This document shows, one piece after another, positions 16,601 through 25,309 of a DNA stretch of 64,000 bases. A model generated the notes under the pieces. That model was not told the DNA's origin, did no database searches, and worked only from the letters and a program-made list of their open reading frames with translations. Each line of letters starts with the position of its first letter. Within the stretch, counting starts at the first letter, position 1. Position numbers and translations under genes: made by a program. This DNA is from Nostoc sp. CHAB 5844 (GTDB lineage Bacteria; Cyanobacteriota; Cyanobacteriia; Cyanobacteriales; Nostocaceae), in contig NZ_JAIVFW010000026.1 in NCBI RefSeq assembly GCF_020829595.1, positions 29,203 through 93,202 of the forward strand, written 5' to 3'.

Positions 16601-19006
16601 GCTCTGAGTGGCAGTTTGCAAACCGGAAATGACCCGAAATTTCAACTCCAAGCCAATTTAGTGCAAACGAGAATTGAAGAAATTTTACAAGCGTTTAATA
16701 TCTCCGACTTTCAAGATTTAACTACAGGAACAGAACCGCCAACAAGAGCGGGAGCCGAAGCACTCGACACTACAGCCGTCAGATTACCCAATGCAGACTT
16801 GAAAACACAGCTAGAATATTTCTCAAAAATTGCCACAGCCGTCGAACAGCAACAACAACAAGAGAAAAAACAAGCACCTCCTTTGCCTAGCCTTGCAGAA
16901 TTAATGGGTGCTTTGAATGGAGGAATTACAGCCAGTGGCTCTTTAAAAACTGGGTTGAATGTTGGCTTTAATTTTCAAGGTGCTAACTGGCAATGGGGTG
17001 AATACGCTATTGATGAAGTGATAGCTCAAGGTAATTTTGCCGATGGTGTCGTCACACTATCGCCAGTCAGTATCGGCATCAATCAAGGACGGGTAGCTTT
17101 TTCAGGACAGTTAGGCACTGAACAACTTTCAGGACAGTTAAATGTAGCTAGTCTACCTTTATCACTGTTTGAGCCTTTTATCGAAAAATATCCTATAGAT
17201 GTCACAGGTCAAGTTAATGCTGTCGCCAATTTGCAAGGCAGTTTACAAGACCCCACAGTTAAAGGCGAAGTATCACTGGCGAATGCGACTCTTAACCAGC
17301 AAGCTGTGCAAACAGGACAGGTGAATTTTGACTATGATAATGCTCGCGTGAATTTTAACAGTGCCTTGCTGTTGACAGGAACACGACCCATCACAGCTAC
17401 AGGTAGTATACCGGCTCCCTTACCTTTTGTCGCAGTCAAACCAGATAGTAATCAAATCAGTGTCAACGCTAACGTGAGTAACGAAGGCTTGGCATTATTA
17501 AATCTGCTGACTAATAATCAAGTCTCTTGGATAGACGGTCAAGGACAAGTTGATGTTAATGTTAAGGGTACTTTAAACCAGCCAGTTATTAATGGAACTG
17601 CCACACTTAATGATGCAACGATTCACGCTCAAGCTTTATCCGAACCTTTAACTGATGTGACAGGAACAGCGCAATTTGACGGCAGTACGCTGAATGTACC
17701 AGGTATTCAAGGCAATTATAATCAAGGACTAGTAACTGCATCAGGAATTCTGCCAATTTTTGCGCCTCAGTCTGGTGCATCCAACCCGCTGACAATCTCA
17801 ATCGAAAAACAACTAGATTTTCAGGTTCCAGGATTGTATGAAGGCGGTGTTAGCGGTAATGCTGTCATCCGAGGCACAGCACTCAAACCGCAAATTGGTG
17901 GAGACATTGAACTGAATGATGGACAAGTTACTATTGGCAAATCTGCCACTGCTAACGCTAAACCAGCAGCAGCAACAGAAACTAACATCAGCGCCGTTAC
18001 CCTAGAAGCTGACACTAGTGCAACAAATACAACAGAGGCTGACAACAGTGCCACAGCAGAGGCGACTAACACTAACGCTGCAAATAACGCCGCAACTACA
18101 CCTAAGTTACCTGTAGAGTTTGCAAACTTACGATTGACTCTTGGCGATGATGTGAAGGTCGCAACAGAGTCTCTACTGAGCTTTGTACCGGGAGCCGGAG
18201 CGTTTAGTCAACCGATACTGAGCTTTAATGCTAAAGGCGACTTGACGATTAATGGTACATTAGCCAAGCCTCTCCCTCAAGGAGTCATTCGTCTGACCGG
18301 CGGACGAGTCAGCTTGTTTACGACAGAGTTCACCTTAGAACGTGGCTACGAACAAACTGCGACGTTTACCCCTAGTCAAGGACTTGACCCCACTTTAGAT
18401 GTTCGACTTTTAGCAATTGTACCGGAAACATCCGCAATCCAAAATCGCATTTTAGAATCACCTTCGTCGGCGGAAATTAGTGATGTATCTACTACCAATT
18501 TTGGTACTTTACGTACTGTTCGTGTCCGAGCCAGAGCGACAGGGCCAGCTAGTAGATTAAATGAGAATTTAGAACTGACAAGTCAACCTAGCCGTAGTCG
18601 CGGAGAAATTGTGGCTTTGCTGGGTGGCTCAATTCTGAATAATTTTGCTCAAACAGGAGATGCAACACAAGGATTAACTAATTTAGCTGGTACTACTATT
18701 TTAGGTGGTTTGCAAGGAACTATCACAGCGATCGGACAAGCTATCGGCTTTAGTGAGTTTCGCATATTTCCCACTCCTATCACAGATCAAACAGCAAGAA
18801 GATCATCAGTTCTCGATTTGTCAGCAGAGGGGGTATTCAACGTTAATAGAGATTTATCTGTTTCTTTATCGCGGCCATTATTTAGCAGCGATGCCTCTTT
18901 CCGCTACAATGTGCTTTATCGATTGAATGATGAAATTTTGGTGCGCGGCGCAACTGATTTAGGAAGTGAAAATCTACTTTTATTTGAGTACGAATCTCGA
19001 TTTTAG
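13646..19006 (+). CDS. TamB-like translocation/assembly module protein (DUF490)
   Basis: A giant protein of ~1786 residues with one N-terminal membrane anchor (about residues 24-43) followed by a very long beta-rich region of repeated AsmA/TamB-like segments (N-Q-x-G, V-x-G-x-A-x-I-x-G patterns). The C-terminal ~400 residues match the TamB domain, ending in FRYNVLYRLNDEILVRGATD and an aromatic final residue as in proteins that contact a BamA/Omp85 partner. TamB-like proteins form a periplasm-spanning bridge for outer-membrane lipid or protein transport. The start is set at ATG 13646 rather than TTG 13631. A low-complexity Ala/Thr/Asn insert lies near residues 1434-1490. The Omp85 partner is not adjacent. 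Confidence 0.9.
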   Translation: MTRSPNSGNDQESINRRLYLLLFSRTSLIIGIFLLAGIGAGIWWARQYVYNDLAPLVETNLEQLLGRPIKIGKVEAFSLSSLRFSSLSIPATATDPDQLTAKAVDVQFSPLQLILTRTLPLNVTVVQPNVFIQQDQDGRWVTAEVKSGEGKGAIQTQLQTLQIVDGNVELLPASAPTKPKGSVVIDKFGGVARFLPDDQGIGYEINGQLTRGGAVKITGETQPKAQQTNLQVVAQDLQASDVSRLIQLPIVLQAGRINADLGVQIPPNVSDIAITGTAIPNNVTAQIQNIPQQFINSNGRLKFQGQAIALENLTTNLGKVPILANGTVNTKTGFNILAQVKPVSAKNLLDTFKVKSPVVAIGEIQANIKIQGSTQQPVLSGSVSNTKPIQVDRLQFKTVSTNFRLGVSKAATQLAVSNLKILPAAGGEITGGGQGTLGGQVKFNILAEGISGDILARSYGITPPINIGNVSANTAITGSLGKQPLTLNISSVQVKPPAGGQIVGSGQVELAPQGRVLLNVLAQNLPGDVIAKTNKTSSTIKVGNVSANARIFGSIGNLRTIAQVQAPTATYPTRGQLVATQQGQNIFLPAAIFNVAGNTIRARGQVIQKRWQAFVNTEQVQLSRFKQIPPQFQGVLNSASVSLSGSTSSFQLADIQATAQASLSVAGGRVNIRDANLNNGRWRAFANASQIQLNRFSPQLRGRLNSNVQVAGTTASFNLADIRAAGQIRANQGVAQLAQPLAAQFIWNGKQIIVPRATTPGVSANGAIAVQLPETGTPKIANFNFNVLAQNFNLNNTGVKVPGDIAVSGFLDFNGQVSGTPEIPQATGNVRLRKFNVSNLAFDPVLTGNVNFLGGQGASLRLAGKEDRIALNLDANYRPTSFLVKRDQAVTTGRTQGDNLIINAQQFPIALVGGFLPDNRLKPLGGQLSGNLVVNLNNYALAGDVAIAQPRVARVSADEFRGNFSYADGTASLNNGLLRIGDGSIALSGSLQTGNDPKFQLQANLVQTRIEEILQAFNISDFQDLTTGTEPPTRAGAEALDTTAVRLPNADLKTQLEYFSKIATAVEQQQQQEKKQAPPLPSLAELMGALNGGITASGSLKTGLNVGFNFQGANWQWGEYAIDEVIAQGNFADGVVTLSPVSIGINQGRVAFSGQLGTEQLSGQLNVASLPLSLFEPFIEKYPIDVTGQVNAVANLQGSLQDPTVKGEVSLANATLNQQAVQTGQVNFDYDNARVNFNSALLLTGTRPITATGSIPAPLPFVAVKPDSNQISVNANVSNEGLALLNLLTNNQVSWIDGQGQVDVNVKGTLNQPVINGTATLNDATIHAQALSEPLTDVTGTAQFDGSTLNVPGIQGNYNQGLVTASGILPIFAPQSGASNPLTISIEKQLDFQVPGLYEGGVSGNAVIRGTALKPQIGGDIELNDGQVTIGKSATANAKPAAATETNISAVTLEADTSATNTTEADNSATAEATNTNAANNAATTPKLPVEFANLRLTLGDDVKVATESLLSFVPGAGAFSQPILSFNAKGDLTINGTLAKPLPQGVIRLTGGRVSLFTTEFTLERGYEQTATFTPSQGLDPTLDVRLLAIVPETSAIQNRILESPSSAEISDVSTTNFGTLRTVRVRARATGPASRLNENLELTSQPSRSRGEIVALLGGSILNNFAQTGDATQGLTNLAGTTILGGLQGTITAIGQAIGFSEFRIFPTPITDQTARRSSVLDLSAEGVFNVNRDLSVSLSRPLFSSDASFRYNVLYRLNDEILVRGATDLGSENLLLFEYESRF

Positions 19007-19126
19007 TAGGGCGTAGGCTCCGCCTTTGGGCAGGGTACGGCCGTTCGCCCTGAAGATACCATTAAATACCTTTATCTGTATTCTCATTTTTCTCCGGTTG
19101 TATGACACCACCCTGCCTTGCGAAGG

Positions 19127-19162
19127 GGAGCCACTTGCGGTGGACGGGTTTTCCGGCATAAG
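19127..19162 (-). repeat. Dispersed palindromic intergenic repeat, copy 2
   Basis: This is the reverse complement of the right half of the element at 9933-10010 (core GCGGTGGACGGGTTT then CCGGCATAA). Flanking sequence from 19008 carries further GC-rich short palindromes. Confidence 0.65.
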
Positions 19163-19254
19163 CTGCATTGGTGTGAGGTTGGGAGGGGTGAAAATAATGT
19201 GCAGCTTCACATTAAATTGGTATAAGGGTGTAGGTGTTCAAAAATAATGAAGAT

Positions 19255-19866
19255 TTATTTAATTATTTGAAACTCACCATCTTTAGGTGAAACTAAAAAA
19301 AGCAAATCTTTAATATTTTGTTGGTTAACGATGCGATCGTGGTCTTTATTGAACCGCACTTTGGTTTTAGCACCTTCTACTACAAAGTTAGGCTTACTTA
19401 ATTCATCGTATAAACGTTTTCGCGTTGGATTATTACCACTTCTTCTTAAACCTTCTAGAAGTGCTTGAGTTGCATCGTATGTCATTGCACTTGCAAAGTT
19501 GATATCTTTAGTTTGCCAAAGTTTCTGCGATCGCTGCTCTAGTAACGACAAATTATTATCATTGTTTCTGTACCAATGAACAGCAATAATTAACTTTTCA
19601 AAGATATCGTCGTTTCTATTCAATATGCTTTCAAGATAAGCAGTAGTTCCCGATAAAATAACTACATCTTTGCTACTTTGCAAGATTTTTTCAATTTCGC
19701 GGGTTAAAATATCATTACTAATCGTCAAAAAAATAGCATTGGCTTTTTGATTATTTACTTTTTGTAAACATCGTGATAAGACAATGGGATTATTTATTTG
19801 ATATTCCGCAAAATCACACTCTGTAACAATGCTTCCCGTGCGAGTAATTACTTTTTTAGCGTAGAG
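19255..19866 (-). pseudogene. 5'-truncated remnant of a type 1 periplasmic-binding-protein gene
   Basis: The frame from 19866 to 19255 is coding-like throughout, but it opens just after a stop (19867-19869) and has no ATG; the first usable start is TTG at 19728. The translated text (VITRTGSIVTECDFAEYQ, then VVILSGTTAYLES, MTYDATQALLEGLRRSG and FNKDHDRIV) resembles the second half of Leu/Ile/Val-type ligand-binding proteins. Those have ~350-400 residues, whereas ~200 remain here. There is no signal peptide. It is most simply a gene that lost its 5' half. It lies beyond the terminator of the cpc operon. Confidence 0.7.
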
Positions 19867-19899
19867 TTATTATTACAGTTTTTTTGAAATAGATACTCT

Positions 19900-19994
19900 C
19901 AAAAACTACTGGGTCTAGCTTTCACTCAAGGTAACATCCAACTAACAAATAAGCTGCTGGTTGTTACATCAACGCAAAAACTAGACCCAGTATA
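19900..19994 (-). terminator. Long terminator hairpin at the end of the pec-cpc block
   Basis: A 12-bp perfect inverted repeat (TACTGGGTCTAG at 19907-19918 with its complement at 19981-19992) encloses a 62-nt loop that holds a second imperfect hairpin (GTAACA / TGTTAC). On the minus strand the right arm is followed by GTTTTTGAG. This fits an intrinsic terminator after cpcG4. Confidence 0.75.
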
Positions 19995-20020
19995 AAATTT
20001 AAGCAACTAGACTTTCAATC

Positions 20021-20788
20021 TTAGCGTCTGTTGCCACCACGGTAAGGCACTGCGGCAAGATAATCGATATCAAACGCAGAAAGTTTTTGGGCGTAGTTAC
20101 CACCAGGATTGATGGATGCTGCCAAATCTGCGAACTTGCGGGGATCACCTTCAGCAAGCTGTTTTTCTTTGAACTTGCGGCTGTAGAATTTGTCCAAAGT
20201 AAAGCGCCAGTCGGTTTGAACTGTACCTGCTTTTTCTTGGAAATCTTCACCATAGCGAGGTGTAACCAAGTTATGAGGACGATCTACCAAGCGTTTGCGT
20301 TGGTATGGTACGGTATTTTCGCCGAAGGCTTGAGTGTATTCTTCGCTGTCTACAATAGCATCAACAAAGCCACTAAAACCCTTGGTTCCAATCACGATTG
20401 ACCAAGCGATTTCTTCTTCTTTGTTGTAGGAAGAACGACCTAATAAGCGTTTGAGGGTGATGTCAACTAAACGGTAGTTGTTGTTGACTGAAACAACTAA
20501 ACGATAAAAAGCCTCAGACTTGGCTAAACCACGGATAAAGTCACGCACGGAGATTGCGCCAGTTTTGAGTTGAGATTCTAAAGTTATTTGGCGGTTGAAC
20601 TTCAGAATTTCATGTTCGCTGAAAACTTGGCGGTAAGCAGCCCAAATGATGTTTTGAATATCAGTATAAGAACTGACATCTTCTATACGATAGATGTAGG
20701 GTGTATTTTCATTTTGGTCAGCGATACCAAAGCTTTTTACCCGGTGATTTTGACTGCTTGGTTTGTATTGAAGTAACGGCAGTGCCAT
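20021..20788 (-). CDS. cpcG4: Phycobilisome rod-core linker CpcG4
   Basis: This 255-residue protein opens with [17 protein letters not shown] and has the ~180-residue Pfam phycobilisome-linker domain ([56 protein letters not shown]). CpcG proteins join a phycocyanin rod to the allophycocyanin core. The variable C-terminal region (after ~residue 185) is basic and soluble and lacks a membrane segment. It is last of four tandem paralogs, the same number and order as in Anabaena PCC 7120. A long terminator follows. Confidence 0.93.
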   Translation of the reverse strand: MALPLLQYKPSSQNHRVKSFGIADQNENTPYIYRIEDVSSYTDIQNIIWAAYRQVFSEHEILKFNRQITLESQLKTGAISVRDFIRGLAKSEAFYRLVVSVNNNYRLVDITLKRLLGRSSYNKEEEIAWSIVIGTKGFSGFVDAIVDSEEYTQAFGENTVPYQRKRLVDRPHNLVTPRYGEDFQEKAGTVQTDWRFTLDKFYSRKFKEKQLAEGDPRKFADLAASINPGGNYAQKLSAFDIDYLAAVPYRGGNRR

Positions 20789-20900
20789 GCTGCTTTTTTC
20801 CTCTTATTAAAAGATTACGCAGAGATTTAGCTGGTGAAAAATGAGGAGGTTTGATTCCTCAAATCCTCACTCATGCTTTATCTATTGTCCCGCATATAGG

Positions 20901-21614
20901 TTAGAAGCCAGTATTGATTCCTAACCAATTTAGTACCAACAAGAAAGTTATTCCTGCGGACATTACTAGTAATACGGCGAGTAGTGCAGCGCCATCAAGG
21001 TTCCGGCTAGATATATATGACAAAGAGCGATAAGGCCCGATGTTAACAATACCTGCTCTGTCTCGATAGTCAGCACCATAGCGGGGAGTAAAGCTGAATG
21101 GTCGGTCTATGGTCATGCGTTTGCGCTGATAAGGTACAGTGTTGTCACCGAAGGCTTGAGTGTATTCTTCACTGTCAATCAGAGCATCGACAAATCCATT
21201 CCAACCGCGAGAGGCAATTTGAATAGACCAGGCTATTTCTTCTTCCCGATTATAGGGAGCGCGACCCAACAAACGCTTCAGGCACATTTCTACCAGTCGA
21301 TAGTTGTTATTGGGTGTGACAACTAACTGATAAAATCGTTCTGATTTGGCCAAACCTCGGATAAAATCTCTAACCGTGATTGACCGATTTTTGAGTTGGG
21401 TTTCTAGGGCTATGTGGCGGTTAAATTTGAGAATTTCCTGCTCATTCAAGACTTGGCGATAAGCTGCCCAAATCAGTCTTTCAATTTCGCTAGGAGAGTT
21501 AGCTGTTTCTATTCGGTAGATATAAGGTGTATCTTCGTTGATATCTGCCGTACCAAAACTAGTAACTCTTTGATTTTGAGTTGTGGGTTTGTATTCCAGT
21601 AAAGGTAATGCCAT
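20901..21614 (-). CDS. cpcG3: CpcG3/CpcL-type linker with hydrophobic C-terminal tail
   Basis: The N-terminal linker domain is typical ([46 protein letters not shown]). Unlike its three neighbours, the last ~30 residues form a hydrophobic membrane-spanning segment (about residues 207-232, beginning [20 protein letters not shown]). That is the mark of CpcL (Synechocystis CpcG2), which anchors a core-less phycocyanin rod to the thylakoid next to photosystem I. At 237 residues it matches the length of Anabaena CpcG3. It is co-transcribed with the other cpcG genes. Confidence 0.93.
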   Translation of the reverse strand: MALPLLEYKPTTQNQRVTSFGTADINEDTPYIYRIETANSPSEIERLIWAAYRQVLNEQEILKFNRHIALETQLKNRSITVRDFIRGLAKSERFYQLVVTPNNNYRLVEMCLKRLLGRAPYNREEEIAWSIQIASRGWNGFVDALIDSEEYTQAFGDNTVPYQRKRMTIDRPFSFTPRYGADYRDRAGIVNIGPYRSLSYISSRNLDGAALLAVLLVMSAGITFLLVLNWLGINTGF

Positions 21615-21832
21615 ACTAAAGACCGCCTTCAGAATAAAGTTGGCATCTTATACTCAGTCCGTCTTTACCATTTTGGATTTTGGATTTGAAACCCATGATT
21701 TTTCCAATTAGTATGAGTTACTTTTCATTGATGATTTAGTAACTCGACGGAAAAACATTTAGAAGGTTGTAAGTTGGCTTTGGCGAACTTTCTATCCTTC
21801 TTATACCTTTATCAAACCACTAAAAACAGCCC

Positions 21833-22576
21833 TTACCGCACGGGGAAATTAGCACTGGAATTGATGGACACCGGAATACCTTGAGGTATGCTATCTCTGG
21901 TGGTGTCGGGAATTTTGATATTGGCAAGGTCAACTGGTGTGTAGGTGACAGTTCTGATGCTAAGGGAGTTAGCCAAATCCAAGAAGTTTTTGATGTCACC
22001 TTCTTTATAGCGAGCATCTTCTAGCTTGTCGCGCCAGTAGTTACCGTAGCGAGGGGTGACTAGATTAAAGGGTCTATCTTTATAGCGACGGCGTTGGTAA
22101 GGAACTATGTTTTCGCCAAAGTTAGTGAGATATTCTGGAGAGTCGATTAAAGCATCAACAAAACCATCCCAACCAGCAGTTGCTATTTTGATTGACCAAG
22201 CAATCTCTTCGTCCTTATTATAAGGCGCACGACCTAAAAACCGTTTGAGGGCAATTTCTACCAGACGGTAGTTAGAATTTGTCTCAATGACTAAAGTCCG
22301 AAAAGCTTCAGACTTGGCTAAACCCCGAATAAAGTCACGCACAGTAATGGCGCGGTTCTTCACCTGAGATTCTAAGTTGCCTTGGCGGAAAAATTTCAGG
22401 ATTTCGTGTTCGCTAAATACTTGCCGATAGGCTGCCCAAATTAATTCTTGAATATCACCATCTGCGGCGCAGTCTTCGATGCGGTAGGGTCTGGGGGTAT
22501 TTTCGTTAGGGATTTCGTAACCAGGGACGCGCTGGTTTTGAGAACTGGGTTTGTATTCTAATAAAGGAATTGCCAT
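21833..22576 (-). CDS. cpcG2: Phycobilisome rod-core linker CpcG2
   Basis: The 247-residue protein has the complete linker domain ([53 protein letters not shown]) and a soluble C-terminal tail with IKIPDTTRD, a motif also present near the end of CpcG1 (IKIPDNSRE). It should connect a rod to the core. About 80 bases separate it from cpcG1, filled by TTGGTCA heptamers. Confidence 0.93.
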   Translation of the reverse strand: MAIPLLEYKPSSQNQRVPGYEIPNENTPRPYRIEDCAADGDIQELIWAAYRQVFSEHEILKFFRQGNLESQVKNRAITVRDFIRGLAKSEAFRTLVIETNSNYRLVEIALKRFLGRAPYNKDEEIAWSIKIATAGWDGFVDALIDSPEYLTNFGENIVPYQRRRYKDRPFNLVTPRYGNYWRDKLEDARYKEGDIKNFLDLANSLSIRTVTYTPVDLANIKIPDTTRDSIPQGIPVSINSSANFPVR

Positions 22577-22655
22577 AGTTTTAGGGTTTGGTCATTGGTC
22601 ATTGGTCATTGGTCATTGGTCAGTTGTTAATAGCTGACTATTGACTACTGACTAC
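22577..22655. repeat. Heptanucleotide repeats between cpcG1 and cpcG2
   Basis: About five TTGGTCA units are followed by AGTTGTTAATAGCTGACT-type units that can pair locally. The tract fills the spacer of two co-transcribed linker genes. Confidence 0.8.
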
Positions 22656-23495
22656 TTAGGTTGTCTTAGTGCCAGGAAGATAACGGTAGGGTAGGGCAAC
22701 GGCTGTGGGTTTAACTGTTGGTTGAGGAGTACCAGCTTCACGGCTGTTGTCGGGAATTTTGATGTCTTTGATTTGGGAGACAACTGAAGCGGTTATGCGT
22801 TGATAATTGCGTTCGCTGGTAATCAAGTTACCAGCCATTGCTAAGAAGTTGCTAGGAATTACGCGACGGATTTCTTCTTTGGAGGCATAACCTGTGGTAC
22901 GTGCTTGATAGAAGGAACGACCACCTAATAAGGTCAAGGTCTGGCGATCGCGCCAATAATTGCTGTAGCGTGGGTTAACTAAATTAAAGGGTCTATCTTT
23001 GAAACGACGGCGTTGGTAAGGTACGATATCATCGCCAAAGTTTTGTTGATACTCGTCGCTGTCTAGCAATGCGTCGATAAAACCATGTAAGCCTTTAGTG
23101 GCAATGACAATTGACCAGGCAATTTCCTCATCTTTATTATAAGCTGCGCGTCCTAAGAAGCGTTTCAAGATGAGGTCAACTAAACGGTAGTTGGAGTTGA
23201 TGTCTGCTACCTGTGTCCGGAAAACTTCAGATTTACCCAAGCCACGAATAAAGTCCCGGACGTTAATCGCCCGATTCCGCAGTTGTGATTCTAAGAAGGG
23301 TTGGCGATTACTTTTGATAATTAGATGTTCACTGAAGATTTGCCGATATCCTGCCCAGATAATGTCATCAATATCTTTATCGTCAGTGGCAGCAGATAAA
23401 CGATAAATCGTTGGTGTATCTTCGTTGGGTACTTCGTAACCTTCTACCCGCTGGTTTTGTGAACTTGGTGAATATTCAAGTAATGGTATTGACAT
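22656..23495 (-). CDS. cpcG1: Phycobilisome rod-core linker CpcG1
   Basis: This 279-residue linker is the longest of the four, as in Anabaena PCC 7120. It begins MSIPLLEYSPSSQNQRV and carries DFIRGLGKSEVFRTQV, LKRFLGRAAYNKDEEIAWS and DSDEYQQNFGDDIVPYQRRR in the linker domain. The tail (~residues 190-279) is basic and soluble and would insert into the core. It follows cpcF by ~40 bases. Confidence 0.94.
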   Translation of the reverse strand: MSIPLLEYSPSSQNQRVEGYEVPNEDTPTIYRLSAATDDKDIDDIIWAGYRQIFSEHLIIKSNRQPFLESQLRNRAINVRDFIRGLGKSEVFRTQVADINSNYRLVDLILKRFLGRAAYNKDEEIAWSIVIATKGLHGFIDALLDSDEYQQNFGDDIVPYQRRRFKDRPFNLVNPRYSNYWRDRQTLTLLGGRSFYQARTTGYASKEEIRRVIPSNFLAMAGNLITSERNYQRITASVVSQIKDIKIPDNSREAGTPQPTVKPTAVALPYRYLPGTKTT

Positions 23496-23535
23496 ATTTA
23501 CTTTTACCTTGTTTTATGGTAAACAAACAAGCTTA

Positions 23536-24135
23536 TTAACGGTAAGCTAGTTGCACACGAGCGCGGACTGCTTTTTCGGTATCGGTTGTGAGCATTTGGT
23601 TCAGTCTGGCGAAAATCGGCTGTTGCAAATCGCTATTTTGTGCCAAGGCTTGTAAACCAACAACAGCGGCATACCGAATTGACCATTCAGAGTCTTGAGA
23701 AATAAATATAAGTGTTTCTAAGGCTCTTTTGGGTGCTGTATGGCTGGCGGGAAAATCTAGCTTATGCCAGTGCAAATTTCCTAATCCTTTGGCAGCAGCA
23801 CGGCGAACACTGGGGGCAAAGTCTGTAGCAGCTGCACTGATTAATAAATCTAAAGCACGAGGGTCAGCGATCGCCGCTAAAGTGCGAATCGAATAAGCCC
23901 GCGCGCCATAGTTGTAATCATCAATTTGAGATATTAGCTGCGATACTGCATATTCTCCCATTTCTGTGAGGGCAGTTGCTGCTACCGCTGCGGCTGCTGG
24001 GTTGTTATAACCAAACACAGCAATCAGGGTAGGAATTGCAGCTACATCTTTTGTTGCTGCCAAGTTCTGCACTGCTGTCACCATTTGTGCTGGTGTGACG
24101 GCTTCGGCGACGGCACGAATTAATTCATCAGTCAT
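23536..24135 (-). CDS. cpcF: Phycocyanobilin lyase subunit CpcF
   Basis: A 199-residue protein of HEAT-like/PBS-lyase repeats (AVRALAAI-, VRRAAAKGLGNLHWHKL-, WSIRYAAVVGLQAL-type). CpcF works with CpcE as a heterodimer that attaches phycocyanobilin to Cys84 of CpcA by a thioether bond. It directly follows cpcE, separated by ~70 bases of TTGGTCA/TTAGTCA heptamers. Confidence 0.93.
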   Translation of the reverse strand: MTDELIRAVAEAVTPAQMVTAVQNLAATKDVAAIPTLIAVFGYNNPAAAAVAATALTEMGEYAVSQLISQIDDYNYGARAYSIRTLAAIADPRALDLLISAAATDFAPSVRRAAAKGLGNLHWHKLDFPASHTAPKRALETLIFISQDSEWSIRYAAVVGLQALAQNSDLQQPIFARLNQMLTTDTEKAVRARVQLAYR

Positions 24136-24200
24136 TGGTTATTGGTCATTAGTCATTGGTCATTAGTCAATGTTTAATCCTCACAAATGACAAAGGACAA
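24136..24200. repeat. Heptanucleotide repeats between cpcE and cpcF
   Basis: Degenerate TTGGTCA/TTAGTCA units, with complementary AATGACA-type units downstream, can fold into a weak hairpin in the cpcE-cpcF spacer. Confidence 0.75.
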
Positions 24201-24204
24201 ATGA

Positions 24205-25020
24205 CTACAACAGTGCATCCATGAGGTTCATTACCCGGATACTGTCATCGTTTAACTCTGGAGTTAATTGATGTTCTAGCAATCCTTTGAGGGCAATAAG
24301 CTTGAAGCTATTTTCGACCTTAGCGTGAGCGATCGCTTCTGCTGCTGCCAAATACCCAATTGCACCCAAATCCCCTAAGACAACGCGGCGTAATTTCAGA
24401 TCGCCTGTTGCCAACATTTCCACTAACCGCTCTCCGTAGATGGGGTTTTGTGTTAGTTGGTACATAGCTCTGGCAGTGGCGCATTGTACTCGTGGTACTG
24501 GATGCTCTAGGAAAGGCTGAATCAGAGGTATTGCCTCAGTTGCACCAATTGCTCCTAAGGCTTCTATGACTGCTTCGTAGGGCTGGGTTAGATGGGGGAG
24601 TCCCTGTACTTGCACGGCCTCGGCAACACCCCCATCTAACATTTTGATCAGTACTGATGCGGCAGTGCGATCGCGCAACATTTCTAAAGACTGAGCGGCT
24701 GCTTCGCGCACATAGAAATCAGAACATTCTAGGCATTCAATTAAGCTTGGTACTGCGCTGGCATCTCCTAACTTACCTAATGCTCTAGCTGCATTCCGCC
24801 GCAGAGGATAACCTCCGAGTTCTGTTCTATCGGCTTCATCTTTTAATGCCGCAATTAAAGCATCTACAGCATCTACCCTTTTAACCCGGAACTTGCCTAG
24901 CCACCAAGCTGCATAATAGCGGAGACTTAAGTCTGGTGATTGCAGGTTAGCGATTGCTAGCTCTGGTGTGAGCTGTGGCCCGTTCTGAGAGGGAAATTCT
25001 TCCCCACTGGGTTCTACCAT
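24205..25020 (-). CDS. cpcE: Phycocyanobilin lyase subunit CpcE
   Basis: A 271-residue HEAT-repeat protein. LTPELAIANLQSPDLSLRYYAAWWLGKFRV near the N-terminus is the hallmark of CpcE/PecE proteins, followed by YPLRRNAARALGKLGD, FYVREAAAQSLEML and VPRVQCATARAMYQL. It is one half of the CpcE/CpcF lyase for the CpcA Cys84 bilin. It follows cpcD by 10 bases, so translation is probably linked. Confidence 0.94.
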   Translation of the reverse strand: MVEPSGEEFPSQNGPQLTPELAIANLQSPDLSLRYYAAWWLGKFRVKRVDAVDALIAALKDEADRTELGGYPLRRNAARALGKLGDASAVPSLIECLECSDFYVREAAAQSLEMLRDRTAASVLIKMLDGGVAEAVQVQGLPHLTQPYEAVIEALGAIGATEAIPLIQPFLEHPVPRVQCATARAMYQLTQNPIYGERLVEMLATGDLKLRRVVLGDLGAIGYLAAAEAIAHAKVENSFKLIALKGLLEHQLTPELNDDSIRVMNLMDALL

Positions 25021-25030
25021 TGCCAGGGGA

Positions 25031-25273
25031 TTATTCCTCTTCAGCAGTTAACGGCTCAATCTTGACGATTTTGCCACCCAGACGGGTAATTCTTTGGTAT
25101 TCTTCATTCATCCGGCTGTATGGCACTGTAATAAATACACTACCGCTGTTACGAATATTGTATTTATTTTTGTCAGTTTCGGAGTTTTGCCGCAAGCCTA
25201 CGACTTCGTAACGGAATACCCGGCTAGCAGATGAAGAAACGCTACTAGCACCAAGTGTGGTTTGACCGAACAT
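25031..25273 (-). CDS. cpcD: Rod-capping linker CpcD
   Basis: This 80-residue protein consists of a single CpcD domain (FRYEVVGLRQ, SVFITVPYSRMNEEYQRITRLGGKIVKI). It caps the distal end of phycocyanin rods and limits their length. The same domain is found at the C-terminus of CpcC and PecC here. It sits between cpcC and cpcE with short spacers. Confidence 0.95.
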   Translation of the reverse strand: MFGQTTLGASSVSSSASRVFRYEVVGLRQNSETDKNKYNIRNSGSVFITVPYSRMNEEYQRITRLGGKIVKIEPLTAEEE

Positions 25274-25309
25274 TACTTCTATATCTCCTGTTTGGTTTTA
25301 GAATCCCTA

